From: Nonomuraea polychroma
Lineage (GTDB): Bacteria > Actinomycetota > Actinomycetes > Streptosporangiales > Streptosporangiaceae
NCBI RefSeq assembly: GCF_004011505.1
Contig: NZ_SAUN01000001.1
Coordinates: 7,653,501 to 7,717,500, forward strand
Reading direction: 5' to 3'
Length of the DNA stretch: 64,000 bases
Part shown: positions 44,699 to 56,500 of the stretch, piece after piece
How the letters are laid out: each line of letters starts with the position of its first letter
Position numbering within the stretch: position 1 is the first letter of the stretch
Notes under the pieces: generated by a model
What the model saw: only the letters and a program-made list of their open reading frames with translations
Told to the model about the DNA's origin: nothing
Databases searched by the model: none
Position numbers and translations under genes: made by a program

Positions 44699-45888
44699 GT
44701 GTCTCCCTACGTTCGTACGGTGAAGACGGCGTCAGGCGCCAGAGCCGTGCAGATCGTGCACTCCTCCCACCGGGGCTCGCGGGATATCGAGCACATCGGA
44801 TCCGCGCATGACTCTCGGGCTGGACGACAGCCCGCAGGCGGGCGGCCCGCTGGAGATCACCGGCTCCCGGATGGGCCACCTGCACGACGCGTTATCCCGG
44901 GCCTATGACCAGCTGGGATTCGGCGAAGCGACCGGGGAAGATGAGGTGTTCCGCGCGCTGGTCATGGCACGGATCATCGAGCCGACCAGCAAACAGGACA
45001 GCCTGCGGGTCCTGGACGAAGCCGGCATCGATCCGCCGTCCTATCCGACGGTCAACCGCCGCCTGCCCGCCTACGCCCAGCCCGAATGGCGCGCCGGCCG
45101 CCGCGTGCGCCGCACACGCCCGGCTGGGACCGGCCTCACTGGTGCTGTACGACGTCTCCACGCTGTACTTCGAGACCGCCGACGCCGGGGACGGCTTCCG
45201 CGAACCCGGGTTCAGCAAGGAGCGGCGGCTGGACCCGCAGATCACCATCGGGCTGCTGACCGACGCCGGCGGGTTCCCGCTGATGGTGGAGGCCTTCGAG
45301 GGAAACAAGGCCGAGACGCACACCATGCTCGCGGTGATCCAGGCGTTCATGACCGCCCACCGGCTCGCCGACGTCACAATCGTCGCGGACGCTGGGATGA
45401 TCTCCGAGGCAACAAGCAGGCCATCGAACAACAAGGCCTGTCGTTCATCCTCGGCATGAAGATCCCTGAGGTCCCCTACGTGGTCAAGCAGTGGCGGCGC
45501 GAACACCCGGACACCGACATCCCTGACGGGTACATCTTCATCCAGCCCTGGCCCGCCGCAGCAAGCCAGTCCCGCCGGGAGCAGATGATCTACTATCAGT
45601 ATCGGGCCGACCGGGCCCGGCGTGCCCTGCGCGGGATCGACGAGCAGGTCGCCAAGGCCGACCGCGCCGTCGAAGGCCAGGCGCCGGTCAAGCGCAACAG
45701 GTTCATCCGGCTCGACCGTGCGCTCAAGAGCGTGAACCGGGACCTGGAGGCCAAGGCCCGCGAACTGGCCGGGCTCAAGGGCTACATCACCAACCTGCCG
45801 GGCGCCACGCCCGAGTTCGTGATCGACGCCTACACCGGCTCTTCCGTGCGCACCAATTTGATAAGACTCGGGACGGAGGATCGCACTT
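44699..45888 (+). pseudogene. IS1634/IS4-type transposase broken by frameshifts
   Basis: The reading frame switches at least three times. GTG 44699 opens SPYVRTVKTASGARAVQIV and IEHIGSAHD; a shifted frame continues HLHDALSRAYDQLGFGEATG and ARIIEPTSKQDSLRVLDEAG; another carries the DDE-domain part SLVLYDVSTLYFETADAGDG and VTIVADAGMISEA (acidic residues visible); the frame then shifts back for LSFILGMKIPEVPYVVKQW. The C-terminus breaks off after SSVRTNL. A 21-bp sequence (positions 44576-44596) is repeated exactly and in the same orientation at 45872-45892, bracketing the relic. Confidence 0.72.
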
Positions 45889-46003
45889 ACGAGGTGCTCT
45901 TTTTGAATGGGCCGATGGCAGCGCAGAGAACTCCCATCCTCCCATCTCAGAGGGCACCTCACATTAATTTCCCGGCCTAACCTGAAGATTCACGCCGGTG
46001 GAT

Positions 46004-47407
46004 TCAGCTTAGCGCCCAATCGATCGAGCACGCTGCCAAGGTATCTTCACCCAGTAGGCCGCCGCCGTATCGCGTCCAATCAGCACCGCCAGCGTATCGA
46101 GTCCACTCTTCGCGAGTAATCTTCAGACGGTCTGGAGCATCACAAGCGACACCAATGGGATCCTCCAGCATCTCCGGCAAGTCCCTCAGGTCCCACATCG
46201 TCGCTCCGCGATCGGGACTAGCAGTCAGCGCCACCTCTCCATTAGCACTGACAGCGATATAGCTGACTTCTTGAGAGTAATTCTTCAGGGAGGAGATGTT
46301 TGTCGGCCGAGTTTGGCTCGACAGATCCCAGAGCGGCACACTGCCGCCATCTCCCGCAAAAAGTGAAATCTTCCCAGAGTCGGAGAGGGCGATATCGTAG
46401 AGATCCTTATTGGGCATATCCAGAGTGGCAGCATGAACCGGCTTAGCAGGGTCTGCCAGTGACCATAGATCCGCCCGGTGCGAGCTTCCGACGAGGATTT
46501 CACGTCCGTCTGCACTAATAGATATTGGACCTGCAGTCTTAAATGGCAGGTCCAGTCTACTGAGCTGGATTGGGTTATCGTGGCGACCGAGGTCCCAGAT
46601 TGCCACGTCTCGTTCCTTTGTCAGGATGGCAGCAAGACGGGCATCAGCGTCAAGAGAGATGCTACTGATGCGGCCACCCAGGAGCCGAACATGTGAGCGC
46701 CTAATCGGTTTCGTTTTTACACTGAGATCCCAGATGGAAAAATTTCCGTCGAGGTCACCGACGCATGCCGTGCGGCCATCACGTGACAACGCGAGCGCCT
46801 CTATCCGCCGATCGGCGTCACTTGCGGCACCCGCATTGATAGCTCCTAGGCGAGTAGGCTGTGCAAGGTTGTTCAGATCCCATAGCACCGCCGTACCGTT
46901 ATCTTGGCTAACCAACGCGGTTCGACCGTCAGAGGAGAGTGCAAGGACGTCTACATCTCCATAATCACCTTCCAGTTTAGCTCGCTTTTCGACTTCACCT
47001 TCTATATTCGGGTCGAGCATGCCGCTCAGATCCCAGACGCCGATCTCGTCTGCGTCCTCTATGAGCGCCACGTGACCGTCCTGGCTCAGCGCCACACTGC
47101 GAGCACCTCTTGGATTCAGAGAGAAGAGATCTTCGCGACGCAGCACCAAGAGGCTTTCAAGCAATACCTTGCGGCTTGCGGCGTCCGCGTTGATATGTAC
47201 CGCAGCTACGCTGAGTTTGAGGGATGTATATGGATCCACATCTCTCAGTTCACTCGCCTGGAGGGCGAGAGAGCGAGCCAGAAGGGTCCGCTCATTCGTG
47301 AATGCTTCCTGCTGTGCGTAGACCAACAAGGAGCCGATCGCAGCTATGATACCCAGCATGACCAGGCCAATGATTACAAAGGCTTTCACACTAGGACGGA
47401 CGTTCAT
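46004..47407 (-). CDS. Membrane-anchored seven-bladed WD40 protein
   Basis: A 467-residue protein. Residues 9-31 (FVIIGLVMLGIIAAIGSLLV) form one membrane helix, followed by a helical linker with TLLARSLALQASELRDVDPY, as in the C-terminal parts of actinobacterial nSTAND-WD40 proteins. Seven WD-type blades follow, each with an ALSxDGR turn and a WDL ending; I count seven, enough for a closed propeller. No ATPase domain is present. It is AT-richer than the rest of the window and lies 148 bp downstream of the RHS gene on the same strand, the place of an immunity or partner gene. Confidence 0.78.
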   Translation of the reverse strand: MNVRPSVKAFVIIGLVMLGIIAAIGSLLVYAQQEAFTNERTLLARSLALQASELRDVDPYTSLKLSVAAVHINADAASRKVLLESLLVLRREDLFSLNPRGARSVALSQDGHVALIEDADEIGVWDLSGMLDPNIEGEVEKRAKLEGDYGDVDVLALSSDGRTALVSQDNGTAVLWDLNNLAQPTRLGAINAGAASDADRRIEALALSRDGRTACVGDLDGNFSIWDLSVKTKPIRRSHVRLLGGRISSISLDADARLAAILTKERDVAIWDLGRHDNPIQLSRLDLPFKTAGPISISADGREILVGSSHRADLWSLADPAKPVHAATLDMPNKDLYDIALSDSGKISLFAGDGGSVPLWDLSSQTRPTNISSLKNYSQEVSYIAVSANGEVALTASPDRGATMWDLRDLPEMLEDPIGVACDAPDRLKITREEWTRYAGGADWTRYGGGLLGEDTLAACSIDWALS

Positions 47408-47555
47408 GGCGGTACACTCATCTCCTGCTAATTGCCAATGTCGCTGGGCTCCAGGATATCGGTGATGATGACTTGAGAGGGGACAAGGGGGGCCACAGAA
47501 TCATCTCCTCCCGCGAAACTGTTGGCCATTCTCCTTCGCATCGTCTACCTCGCCG

Positions 47556-50500
47556 TCATAGGGGCTTGTATGTCGTTTTCTTGGCGTATGGGGATTTTGG
47601 ATCGCAATGAGATTCCACTGCCGCTTCATACGCAACCGGGGTGCAAATACTCATATTCATGACGAGCTGAATCCCTCCCGCCTCACCGTGCTTAGCACTG
47701 CCGGCCAGAGCCTCGGCAATGGCATCCTTCTTGATCTGGTCGATTACCTTGGCGACCGAATCGGCAAGGACTTTAGCCGCCCCACAGATACCGCCAATGT
47801 AGGGCTGTCCGGGGCCTAGCACTGCTGCACAGAGATCCATGCCAGCCGCGAAAACAAGGAGGTCTACGTTCTCTTTGTTCTCCAGAATGGCAGCTGCATC
47901 CTTACCGCTAATATAGCCGACGCAGTTGTAATTATTTGCCGGCTTCTCACAGATAGTGTAAGACACATCCTGCCAATCCCTGCCCTTCGTGCAGCCGGAC
48001 TTCTCAAGTCCTGATATACCCACACATTCTTCAAGGAACGTATTCCATGTCGCTTCACAAATGCTTGCATTATTAAGGTCGCCAGCTTTTACACTTCCCC
48101 GACAGTGATAGTTAACGTTCGCACCGAAGGCACATTCGTTTTCCGACAGCCCTCTCGCGTAGCACTTAAGCATGTTGTTCAGGTTGTCACCGCAAATACT
48201 GGCGTCATGCTTTCTGCATTTGTTGTTCAGCTCAGCATATTCGCTACATATCTTGTGATCATCGCGATTCTTCTTGTCACCCCTGCACGAGATGTAGTCA
48301 TTTCGAGCGATCTCACAGTCGCTGTTGCTGGCGCCGTATCCACTGTTGCGGTCCCGTTCCAGGGAGCATCGACGTTGTTCCCTGTTGGCGCCTGAGCAGG
48401 TGCCGTGACTCCGCGGTGTCGCAGGATGATTACCGTTACTGCCGATGCGGCAGTCAATATAATTGTCGGCATACTCAGAGCACAGGACTTTCCCCGTCTT
48501 CTTCTCATTGCGACATTCGACGTAGTCAACCTTCATGTCCTGACAGTGCTTTTTCTTGTTGCCCGCATCACGGCAATCGTTATATTCAACTACCGCATCG
48601 GCACATATAAGACCCTTACCCTTCTTCGAGCCTGCAGGACATGTCACTTTCTTTGCTGTCTGCTTCTTGTGGCCGTCAGGGTCGATATTGGTGAGGGGAT
48701 TGTCGTTGGTGTAGGTGTAGCGATTGATTTGGACGGAGGGGTCGGGGTTTTGGGTGAGGGTGTCGCGGCTGATGAAGCTGCCGGTGGTGGGCTGGTACCA
48801 GCGAGCGGCCATGTTGATCTTGCCGGTGCTGGGGTCGGTGTAGCCGCCCTGGTATCCGAGGGTGTGGGCTGCTCCGGTGCGCGTGATGACCTCCCCGAAG
48901 GGGTTGTAGGCGACCGAGTCGATTAGTGAGGTGCCGGTGGCGGTAAAGGCTCCGATGAGGTCGCCGCGCAGGTCACAGAACGCGAGCTGGGCGCCGGCGC
49001 CGTCCGACAGGCCGAGGGTGCGGCCGAGGGCGTCCCGGCCGAACATTGCGGTCTTGGTACCTGTGGCGCCGTCGGTGACGGTGACGAGGTTGTTGGTGGT
49101 GCCGTCGTAGGTCATGCGCTGGGTCTTGCCGCTTTGAGTGCGGGTTTCGACCCGGTCGAGGGCGTCATAGTCATACTGCACGCTGTCGTCACTGACCATG
49201 CGTTCGAAGGCGTCGAACTTGGTAATGCGGACCATGCCGCCGCCTTCTTCGGCAAGGGTCCCGCGAGCGGTGTAGATGTAGGTACGCCCATCGCCCGCGG
49301 TCAGCCTGTTGCGTTCGTCGTAGGCATAAGTCTTGTCGCCCGCCTTGATCCGGTTGCCGGCTGCGTCCCAGCCGTAATCGGTCTTGACCCTGTCGGGCCC
49401 CGTCCAGGAGGTGAGCCGGTTGGCCCAGTCATAGGTATAGGTGTTCTTCCCGCCACCAGCGGTTCCGGCGGTGGTCTTGGACGTCATGTTGTCGTCCAGG
49501 TCGTAGCCGTACTCGATGGACGCGATTGGTGCCGCAGCTGACGTGGTCAGCGTGTCCTTGGTGAGCCGGTTCAAATCGTCATAGCTGTAGGTGCGGCGGG
49601 CACCGCCCGCGCCGTAGGCCATGCCGGTCAGGCGGTTGGCCTTGTCGTAGCTGTAGTCAATGGTGGTTCCGGAGACTGGGTCCACCGATTGGGTGAGCCG
49701 GTCGCCGTTGTCCCACGTAAAGGTGGAGGTACCAGTGCCGTCGACGCGCTGCACGAGTCGGCTGTTGGCATCGTAGGCGTACACGTTAAGATCGCCAGCG
49801 ACGGCGCTGCTGGACTTAAGCAACTGGCCGCGGTCGTTGAGGGTGAAGGTCAGATCATTCGCGGTGATCAGGCGTCCGGCCTGGTCGTAGCCAAACGTCT
49901 TGGCCTCGGTCTCGGCCTCAGCGCCGGTCCCCGTCTGCTTGATGAGCCGGTTGAGCTCGTCGAAGGTGCGCTCGACGCGCACCCCGCCGGGGGCCAGGGT
50001 GACAGTCGGGTTGCCGCCCGCGTCGTAGGTGGCGGTCCAGGTGCGGTCCTTCAGATCCGGGTGCTGCGCGGTGGCCGGCTCGATCACCGTCTCCACGAGG
50101 CCGAGGCTGTTGTAGGCGGTGTAGGTGGAGTGCCCGCGCCCGTTGGTCCCCCGGGTCTGCGCGCCGGCGGCGTCGTAGCCGAAGGTGCTGGTAATCTGCT
50201 CTGTCGCGGAGACTGGCTCAACCAGGTGGGTCATGCGGTTGGCCGCGTCGAAGGAGCGGGTGACGGTGTGCCCCTCACCTGAGGTGTTGCTGATCGGGTT
50301 GCCAGCCAGGTCGTAACCGATCTTCCGGGTACGCAGCACCGTGCCGTTGGCGTCCAGTTCGCGGGTCTCGATCTTGCGGCCGGCCAGGTCGTAAAGGGCC
50401 TGGGAGGTGAGCCCGAGTGCGTTGGTGGTCGTGGTGGCGCGTCCGGCCAGGTCGTAGCCGAAGGTGGTGGCGTTGCCGAGCGCGTCGGTGTGCTTGGCCA

Positions 50501-53500
50501 GCCCTCCAGTCGCGTCATAGGCCCGCGTGGACGAGTCGCCGGTGGGGCGGGTGGTCTTGATCAGCCGGCCGGCATCGTCGTATTCCAGCTTGGTGACGTA
50601 GATGCCCGGTGTGGGCTTGCGCTCGATCGTGCTCAGCGTGATCTGCCGACCGAGGTCATCGTAGGTCGATTCCGACCGGGCTCCGGTCGGGTCCACCGTC
50701 CACAGCGCCTCGCCGAGCAGGTCGTAGCCGAACGTCCACGTTCCGGCCGCCGCACCAGCGGCGGGCGGGTCGATCACCTGCACCTTGCGGCCCAAAGCGT
50801 CGTAGGTGGCGGTGGTGGTCTTCCCGCGCGAGCTGGTGGCCTTGATCAGCTGACCGGCCGTGTCGTATTCAGCGGTCGCGGTCGGGGTGATCAGTTGCCC
50901 GCCTGGCGGCGTGTAGGACGGGAGGGTCTGCGCCGTGACGCGGCCCGCTCGGTCGTAAGTGGCTGTGGTGGTGCGGCCCTCCGGATCGATCTGGTGGGTG
51001 CGCTCACCAAAAGTGTTGTAGCCGATCTTCGAGGTGGGTCTCTCACTTGCCGGGGCCCCGCCATTCCGTTCCACCTGTACGGCCGGCAATTGCATCCGGA
51101 CCGGCAGCCCGAGCGCGTTGTAGGACACGTGCGTGGTGAAGTCTGCCGCGTTGGCCCCGCCCCCGTTGCCGCGCGGATCTGTCATGCCAACCACCAGGCC
51201 ACGATCATCAGTCGTCAACGTGGTGACCAGGTCCGCGCCATCGTTGCGCACCGTCTGCCGAATCGGCTTGTTCAGCGCATCGTAGGCGTACTCGGTTACC
51301 TCACTGCGGCTGGTTCCCGCTCCGGTCTGCGTCGCCCTGATCACGTTGCCGTTGGCGTCATAGGCGAAGGCCGACTTGCGAGCCAGCACGTCGGGGTCGA
51401 CCACCCGCGAACTGATGCGTCCCGCCGCGTCGTAGACGGCGTCGATACGCAGCGTGCCGCCACTGGCGGTTTGCCGGGTGAGCTGACCGGCGGCGTCATA
51501 CACCCTCGAGTCCAGCACGACATCCCGGCCAGTGGTGGAGCCGTTCAGTTTGGCGCCCTTGGCGATGGCCTCGAACGGCAGGTTGTCGGTGTAGTAGGTG
51601 TAGGCGGTCGTACGACCCATCGCATCAGTCGTGGACGCCAGTCGGCCCGCCGGGTCGTAGGCCTTGGACTCCATCACCACGTCCGCCGCGGGTTGGGGGT
51701 CGACCGGGCTGCCGGTCCACCCCTTCAGCACCGTGGTGGCCAGCTCGCCGCGCGGCGTGTAGGTGTAGTGCAACGTCGTTCCGCGCGCGTCGGTGGAGCT
51801 GACCTTCTGACCCTTGTGGTCGTAGGCGAAGCGCTGTATCCCGCCCCCCGGGCCAGTGACCGTCTCCTGCCGACCGTAGGTGTCGTAGGTGTAGGTCGTG
51901 GTGCGGGCCTCATCGCCGCCGGTCAGATCCTCGCTGGTCTCGGTCAATACCAGGCCGTCGGCGTCGTAGGTGGCAGACCAGCGCAACGTGTGCGTCTTGC
52001 CGGTGACCTCGTTCTTCACGCCCGGCCCGGTCTTGGTCAGCACCCTGCCCAGGCCGTCATAGGTGACCGCGGTGGTGACGCCCTCCGGGTGCGCCGTGGA
52101 GATCTCGGTGGTGGAGATCACCCGGCCGATCGCGTCGTGAGCGTACCTCTTCACCAGCCCCGACGGGGTGGTCTCGGCCGCGAGATCACCCGCGGCGGTG
52201 TAGGCGTAGACGGTCTCGTTGCCCTTGTAGTCCTTGGCCGACTTCACCAAACCGGCGGGCATGGTGCCGCCATTGGCCGCCGCTTCCGTGCCGTCGGTGT
52301 AGGTCTTGGTCGCGGTACGGCCGACCGGGAAGTCCTCTGTCGCCGGGGTGGTGGCCTTGATCTCCTCACCGAAAGCGTTGTACGCCCAAGAGGTCATATA
52401 CGTCTCGTCCGTCGCCGAAGCCGACCGCCCGTCACGCTCAGCAATCTTCACATCATTACGTGGATCGAACGGCTTGTCGGCGTCGATGAAGTAGCTGTAG
52501 TGCTCCGTCGAACAGTTGGCGCCAGCCGTACGACAAGTCTTCTTCGACAGCAGGTTCCCGCGCGCGTTGTAGGCCAGCTCGACCACGTTGTTATTGGCGT
52601 CGAACACCTTGGCCGGATATCCGCCGACGTCGTAGGCCCACTTCGTGGTCGCCCCCACCTGGTCGGTCTCCGATACTGGCCGGTTGCCGCGCTGCGCATC
52701 GCTGACATACGTGACGACGCGGTTGTGCGGATCCGTCACCGTCACGGTGGCGAAGGTGGAGATGGTGGTCTGCTTGGCATAAACCCGCTCGGACAATGTC
52801 CACTTGCCGCCGTTGGCATCGACATGGGTCACCAGGCGTCCGCCGTCAGCAGCGTAGGCGTTGTCCGCGTCTACCCGGCCCGACGGCATCGTGACCTTGG
52901 TCAGCTGCGCCTGGGCGTTGCGTGCGGCGTAGTGCCGTTGCACCGTCGGCGTGCCGAGCGCCTTGCCGTACACCGCGACCTCATCAATGTCGCCGTTGAA
53001 CGGGAACACCTTGGTCGAGGTGGTCGTGGAGGGCCACGCCGTACTGCCGTAGCCAGACCCGATCCGGGTCTCCCACTGATCACCGTGCTTGATCTCGCCG
53101 GACAGGGTGCCGATCTGGGCGCCGTCCAGGAACAGGGTCTGGGTGTCCTTGCGGCCCGACAGCACCACGTGATGCCAGGTGCCGTCGTTCACGGCCGCGG
53201 TGGAGATGATCGGAGTGTGCGCACCGGTGTAGAACTGGCCGCGCAGCTTGCCGTCAGTGCCGACATACACCACCGGGGTGAACGCCGACGGGGTGTTGTC
53301 GGCCGAGTTCTGCATCCCGATGATCGTGCCGGAGGCAGTGGTCTTGAACCAGGCTTCTACCGCCAACTCGCCACCCTGCCCACTGATCGTCGAGCGGGGC
53401 AACTGGACGAAGGTAGAGGTGGCCGCGCCCTTGAACCGCATCGCCGGATCCGGCGACCCGCCCAACGCACCTGTCACGCCCACGCCCAGGTCGGCTGGGG

Positions 53501-56500
53501 TGGTGCCGGTGAGCTTGGCCTGCTCCTCGGTGATGTTCCAGCCCGCCGAGGAGGCGACCTTCGTCCCGGTCGTGGTGGCAGTCTCGTTCAGCCGGTAGTA
53601 GTACTCCGGCGCCGAGTCCAGCACGACGCTCTTGTACCGCGAAGCCGGCGTGTAGGCGTAGGTGGTGCATGCGGTGTCCGAGGTCGGCGGGCACACCTTG
53701 ATGAGCTGGTCGCCTTCATAGGCGTAGGTCCAGGTCAGCGCCTTGCCGTCGACCGGGTCAGTGGACACGCTGTTCACGTGGCTGCCCGTCCAGGTGAACG
53801 TCAGCGACCGGCCCCCTGTCGCGGTCACCTTGGTTAGTTTGCCGTCTGCGTCGCGGGTGAGGTCCTGAGACCGTCCCCGATGGTCACTGATCTTGGAGAG
53901 ACGGCCGGAGGCGTCGAACCAGTAGGACGTGGCGGACTTGTCCATCAGCCGCCAACCGCCCGCCGTCTCCGCGGCCAGAGTGGCGAACGTGCCCGCTGGG
54001 GCGGCGAAGCTGCCGTCGCCCTTGGGCGCAAACCGTAGTTGCTCACCCGAGGGGTAGGTCACCAGCAGGTTGCCCTGCGGCTCGACCTCGATCCGCATGT
54101 CCCACCGGGTGGTCCAGCCCGCACCGAACACACCGTCAGTGCGCAGGTCCAGGCTGTTGTAGGTACGGGTCACTGACAGCGGTGGACCCACCACCGCCAC
54201 CGTGGCGTCGGTCGCCGTGTGGGCGTAGTTGCCCGAAGTGTGGTTGAAGTCCCGGCCCTGCGTGCCCCCGGCGAGTAGCGCGTTGATGCTGCCCTGCTCC
54301 GGAGACGGGGTGAAGGTGCGCCAAGCCGACGTCACCGTTGTGTAGGTCGTGGCGGCCTTGGCCATCCACGAGTACGTCTTACCCCAGGCCAACTTCTTGT
54401 CCGGCACCCGCCATGCACCCGAGGTGGTCCACTCCTTGGAGTCCTCGCACCACGTCCAATTCGGCGCCGAGCCCTCACACACCTGGAACCAGTACTTCAC
54501 CGGCGCTTCGTTCAACGGGCGGGCGTTCGCCGACAGCACCGGCGTCAACGTGTCAACCTGGCTATTGTTCGCCGGCGAGAACGTCTCGAACGGCAGGGCA
54601 CTGATCTTGGCATACACCCAGTCCGACCATGGGCTGCTCATGCCCGAGGTCGTGGTAGCCCGAACCCGCCAGCGAATCAGCCAGCCGTCCTTCAACTTAT
54701 CGGCTGGCATCACGGCCCACGCGTTCGTACCAGATGCATACGACGTCGACGACGAGCCTGCCCAGATCAAGCCCGATCCCTGCTCCGCCACGGTCGGATC
54801 ATGTTCGACCTCGACGTTGAGGACGGACCTACGATTTTCCGGGTCGGTGACTTTCGCGTAGAGCCATGGCGTCAAGGTGGCAGCCGTCCACGATGCCGTA
54901 CCTCGTACCGCTGGGTCCATCCCGAGTCCCTCGATCGACGGCTTGTTCAGGTCAACCCTTGTCGGCTGCCAATCTGACCACGGTCCTGCGACGCCAGAGG
55001 CGGTCTCACCGCGGACCCGCCATCGCACCAGCCAGCCATCATTCAGCTTGCCGGCGGGAATCTGCACCCACGCATTTGAGCCTGAGTCGTACGCCTTCGA
55101 CCCCTTGCCTGCCCAGATTTGCCCAGTGCCCTGGCCGGTCGCTGCGGGATCGTGCTCGATCTCAACGCTCAGATATGAACCACGCGACTCGGGATCGCTA
55201 ACCTTTGCGTACACCCACGGCGTCAGCGAGGGGATCGTCCATGCACCTGCGCCTTGCGTACCTGGCGTGACTCCCAGCCCAGCGACAGAGGGTTTCTTCA
55301 GGTCAACTGTGGCCGACTGCCACTCCGACCACACGCCACTGGTTCCCGTCGTGGTGACTCCACGCACGCGCCAGCGGATTAGCCACCCATCTGCGAGCTT
55401 CCCAGCAGGCACTTGCACCCATGCGTTGGAGCCCGACGCATACGAGGTCCCTCCTGTACCTGCCCAGATAAGCCCACTGCCCTGCCCCGACGACAATGGA
55501 TCATGCTCAATCTCCGCGGCAAGGTACGAAGCAGAGCCTCCGGGATCAGTGACCTTCATGTACAGCCAAGGAGTCAGCGAGGAAAGAACCCATCCGCTTG
55601 AGCCTTGAGTCGCGGGCAAGGCCCCGAGCCCATTTCCTGCTGGCCTGTTCACCTCCACTTTTCCTGCCTGCCACTCCGACCAAGGCCCAGCAACCGAAGA
55701 CGCCGAACTTCCCGCCAGCCCTCGGATACGCCACCGAATCAACCACCCGTCCTGCAGCTTGCCCGAAGGCATGGCCGAAGTGCCGATGCTTGTTGAGCAG
55801 TATCCGGTGACGAAAGAGCTTTGGGCCGACCAGATCAGACCACTGCCTTGCCCAGCAGCTGATGGATCATGCTCAACCTCGACAGCCACGGCCATACCCC
55901 GACACTCAGGATCGGAGACACTCGCCGAAAACGCCGGCGTCAGCGATGAGAGAGTCCACAACCCCGACGCCAACTGCCCCGACGACGACACGCCCCCCAC
56001 CGTCGGCTTACTAGTGTCGACCTTGCCTGCCTGCCACTCCGACCAAGGCCCAGCAACCGAAGACGCCGAACTTCCCGCCAGCCCTCGGATACGCCACCGA
56101 ATCAACCACCCGTCCTGCAGCTTGCCCGAAGGCATGGCCGAAGTGCCGATGCTTGTTGAGCAGTATCCGGTGACGAAAGAGCTTTGGGCCGACCAGATCA
56201 GACCACTGCCTTGCCCAGCAGCTGATGGATCATGCTCAACCTCGACAGCCACGGCCATACCCCGACACTCAGGATCGGAGACACTCGCCGAAAACGCCGG
56301 CGTCAGCGATGAGAAAGTCCACAACCCCGACGCCAACTGCCCCGACGACGACACGCCCCCCACCGTCGGCTTACTAGTGTCGACCTTGCCTGCCTGCCAC
56401 TCCGACCAAGGCCCAGCAACCGAAGACGCCGAACTTCCCGCCAGCCCTCGGATACGCCACCGAATCAACCACCCGTCCTGCAGCTTGCCCGAAGGCATCA

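Noticed and set aside
48105..48926. Plus-strand hydrophobic frames in the RHS tip region
   Set aside because: They are complementary to the Cys-rich tip: antisense of Cys, Asn and Asp codons gives Ala, Val and Ile, which imitates membrane helices.
50490..53837. About 1100-codon open frame antisense to the RHS gene
   Set aside because: It mirrors the YD repeats of the RHS protein; composition is low-complexity and no signal or motif is visible.
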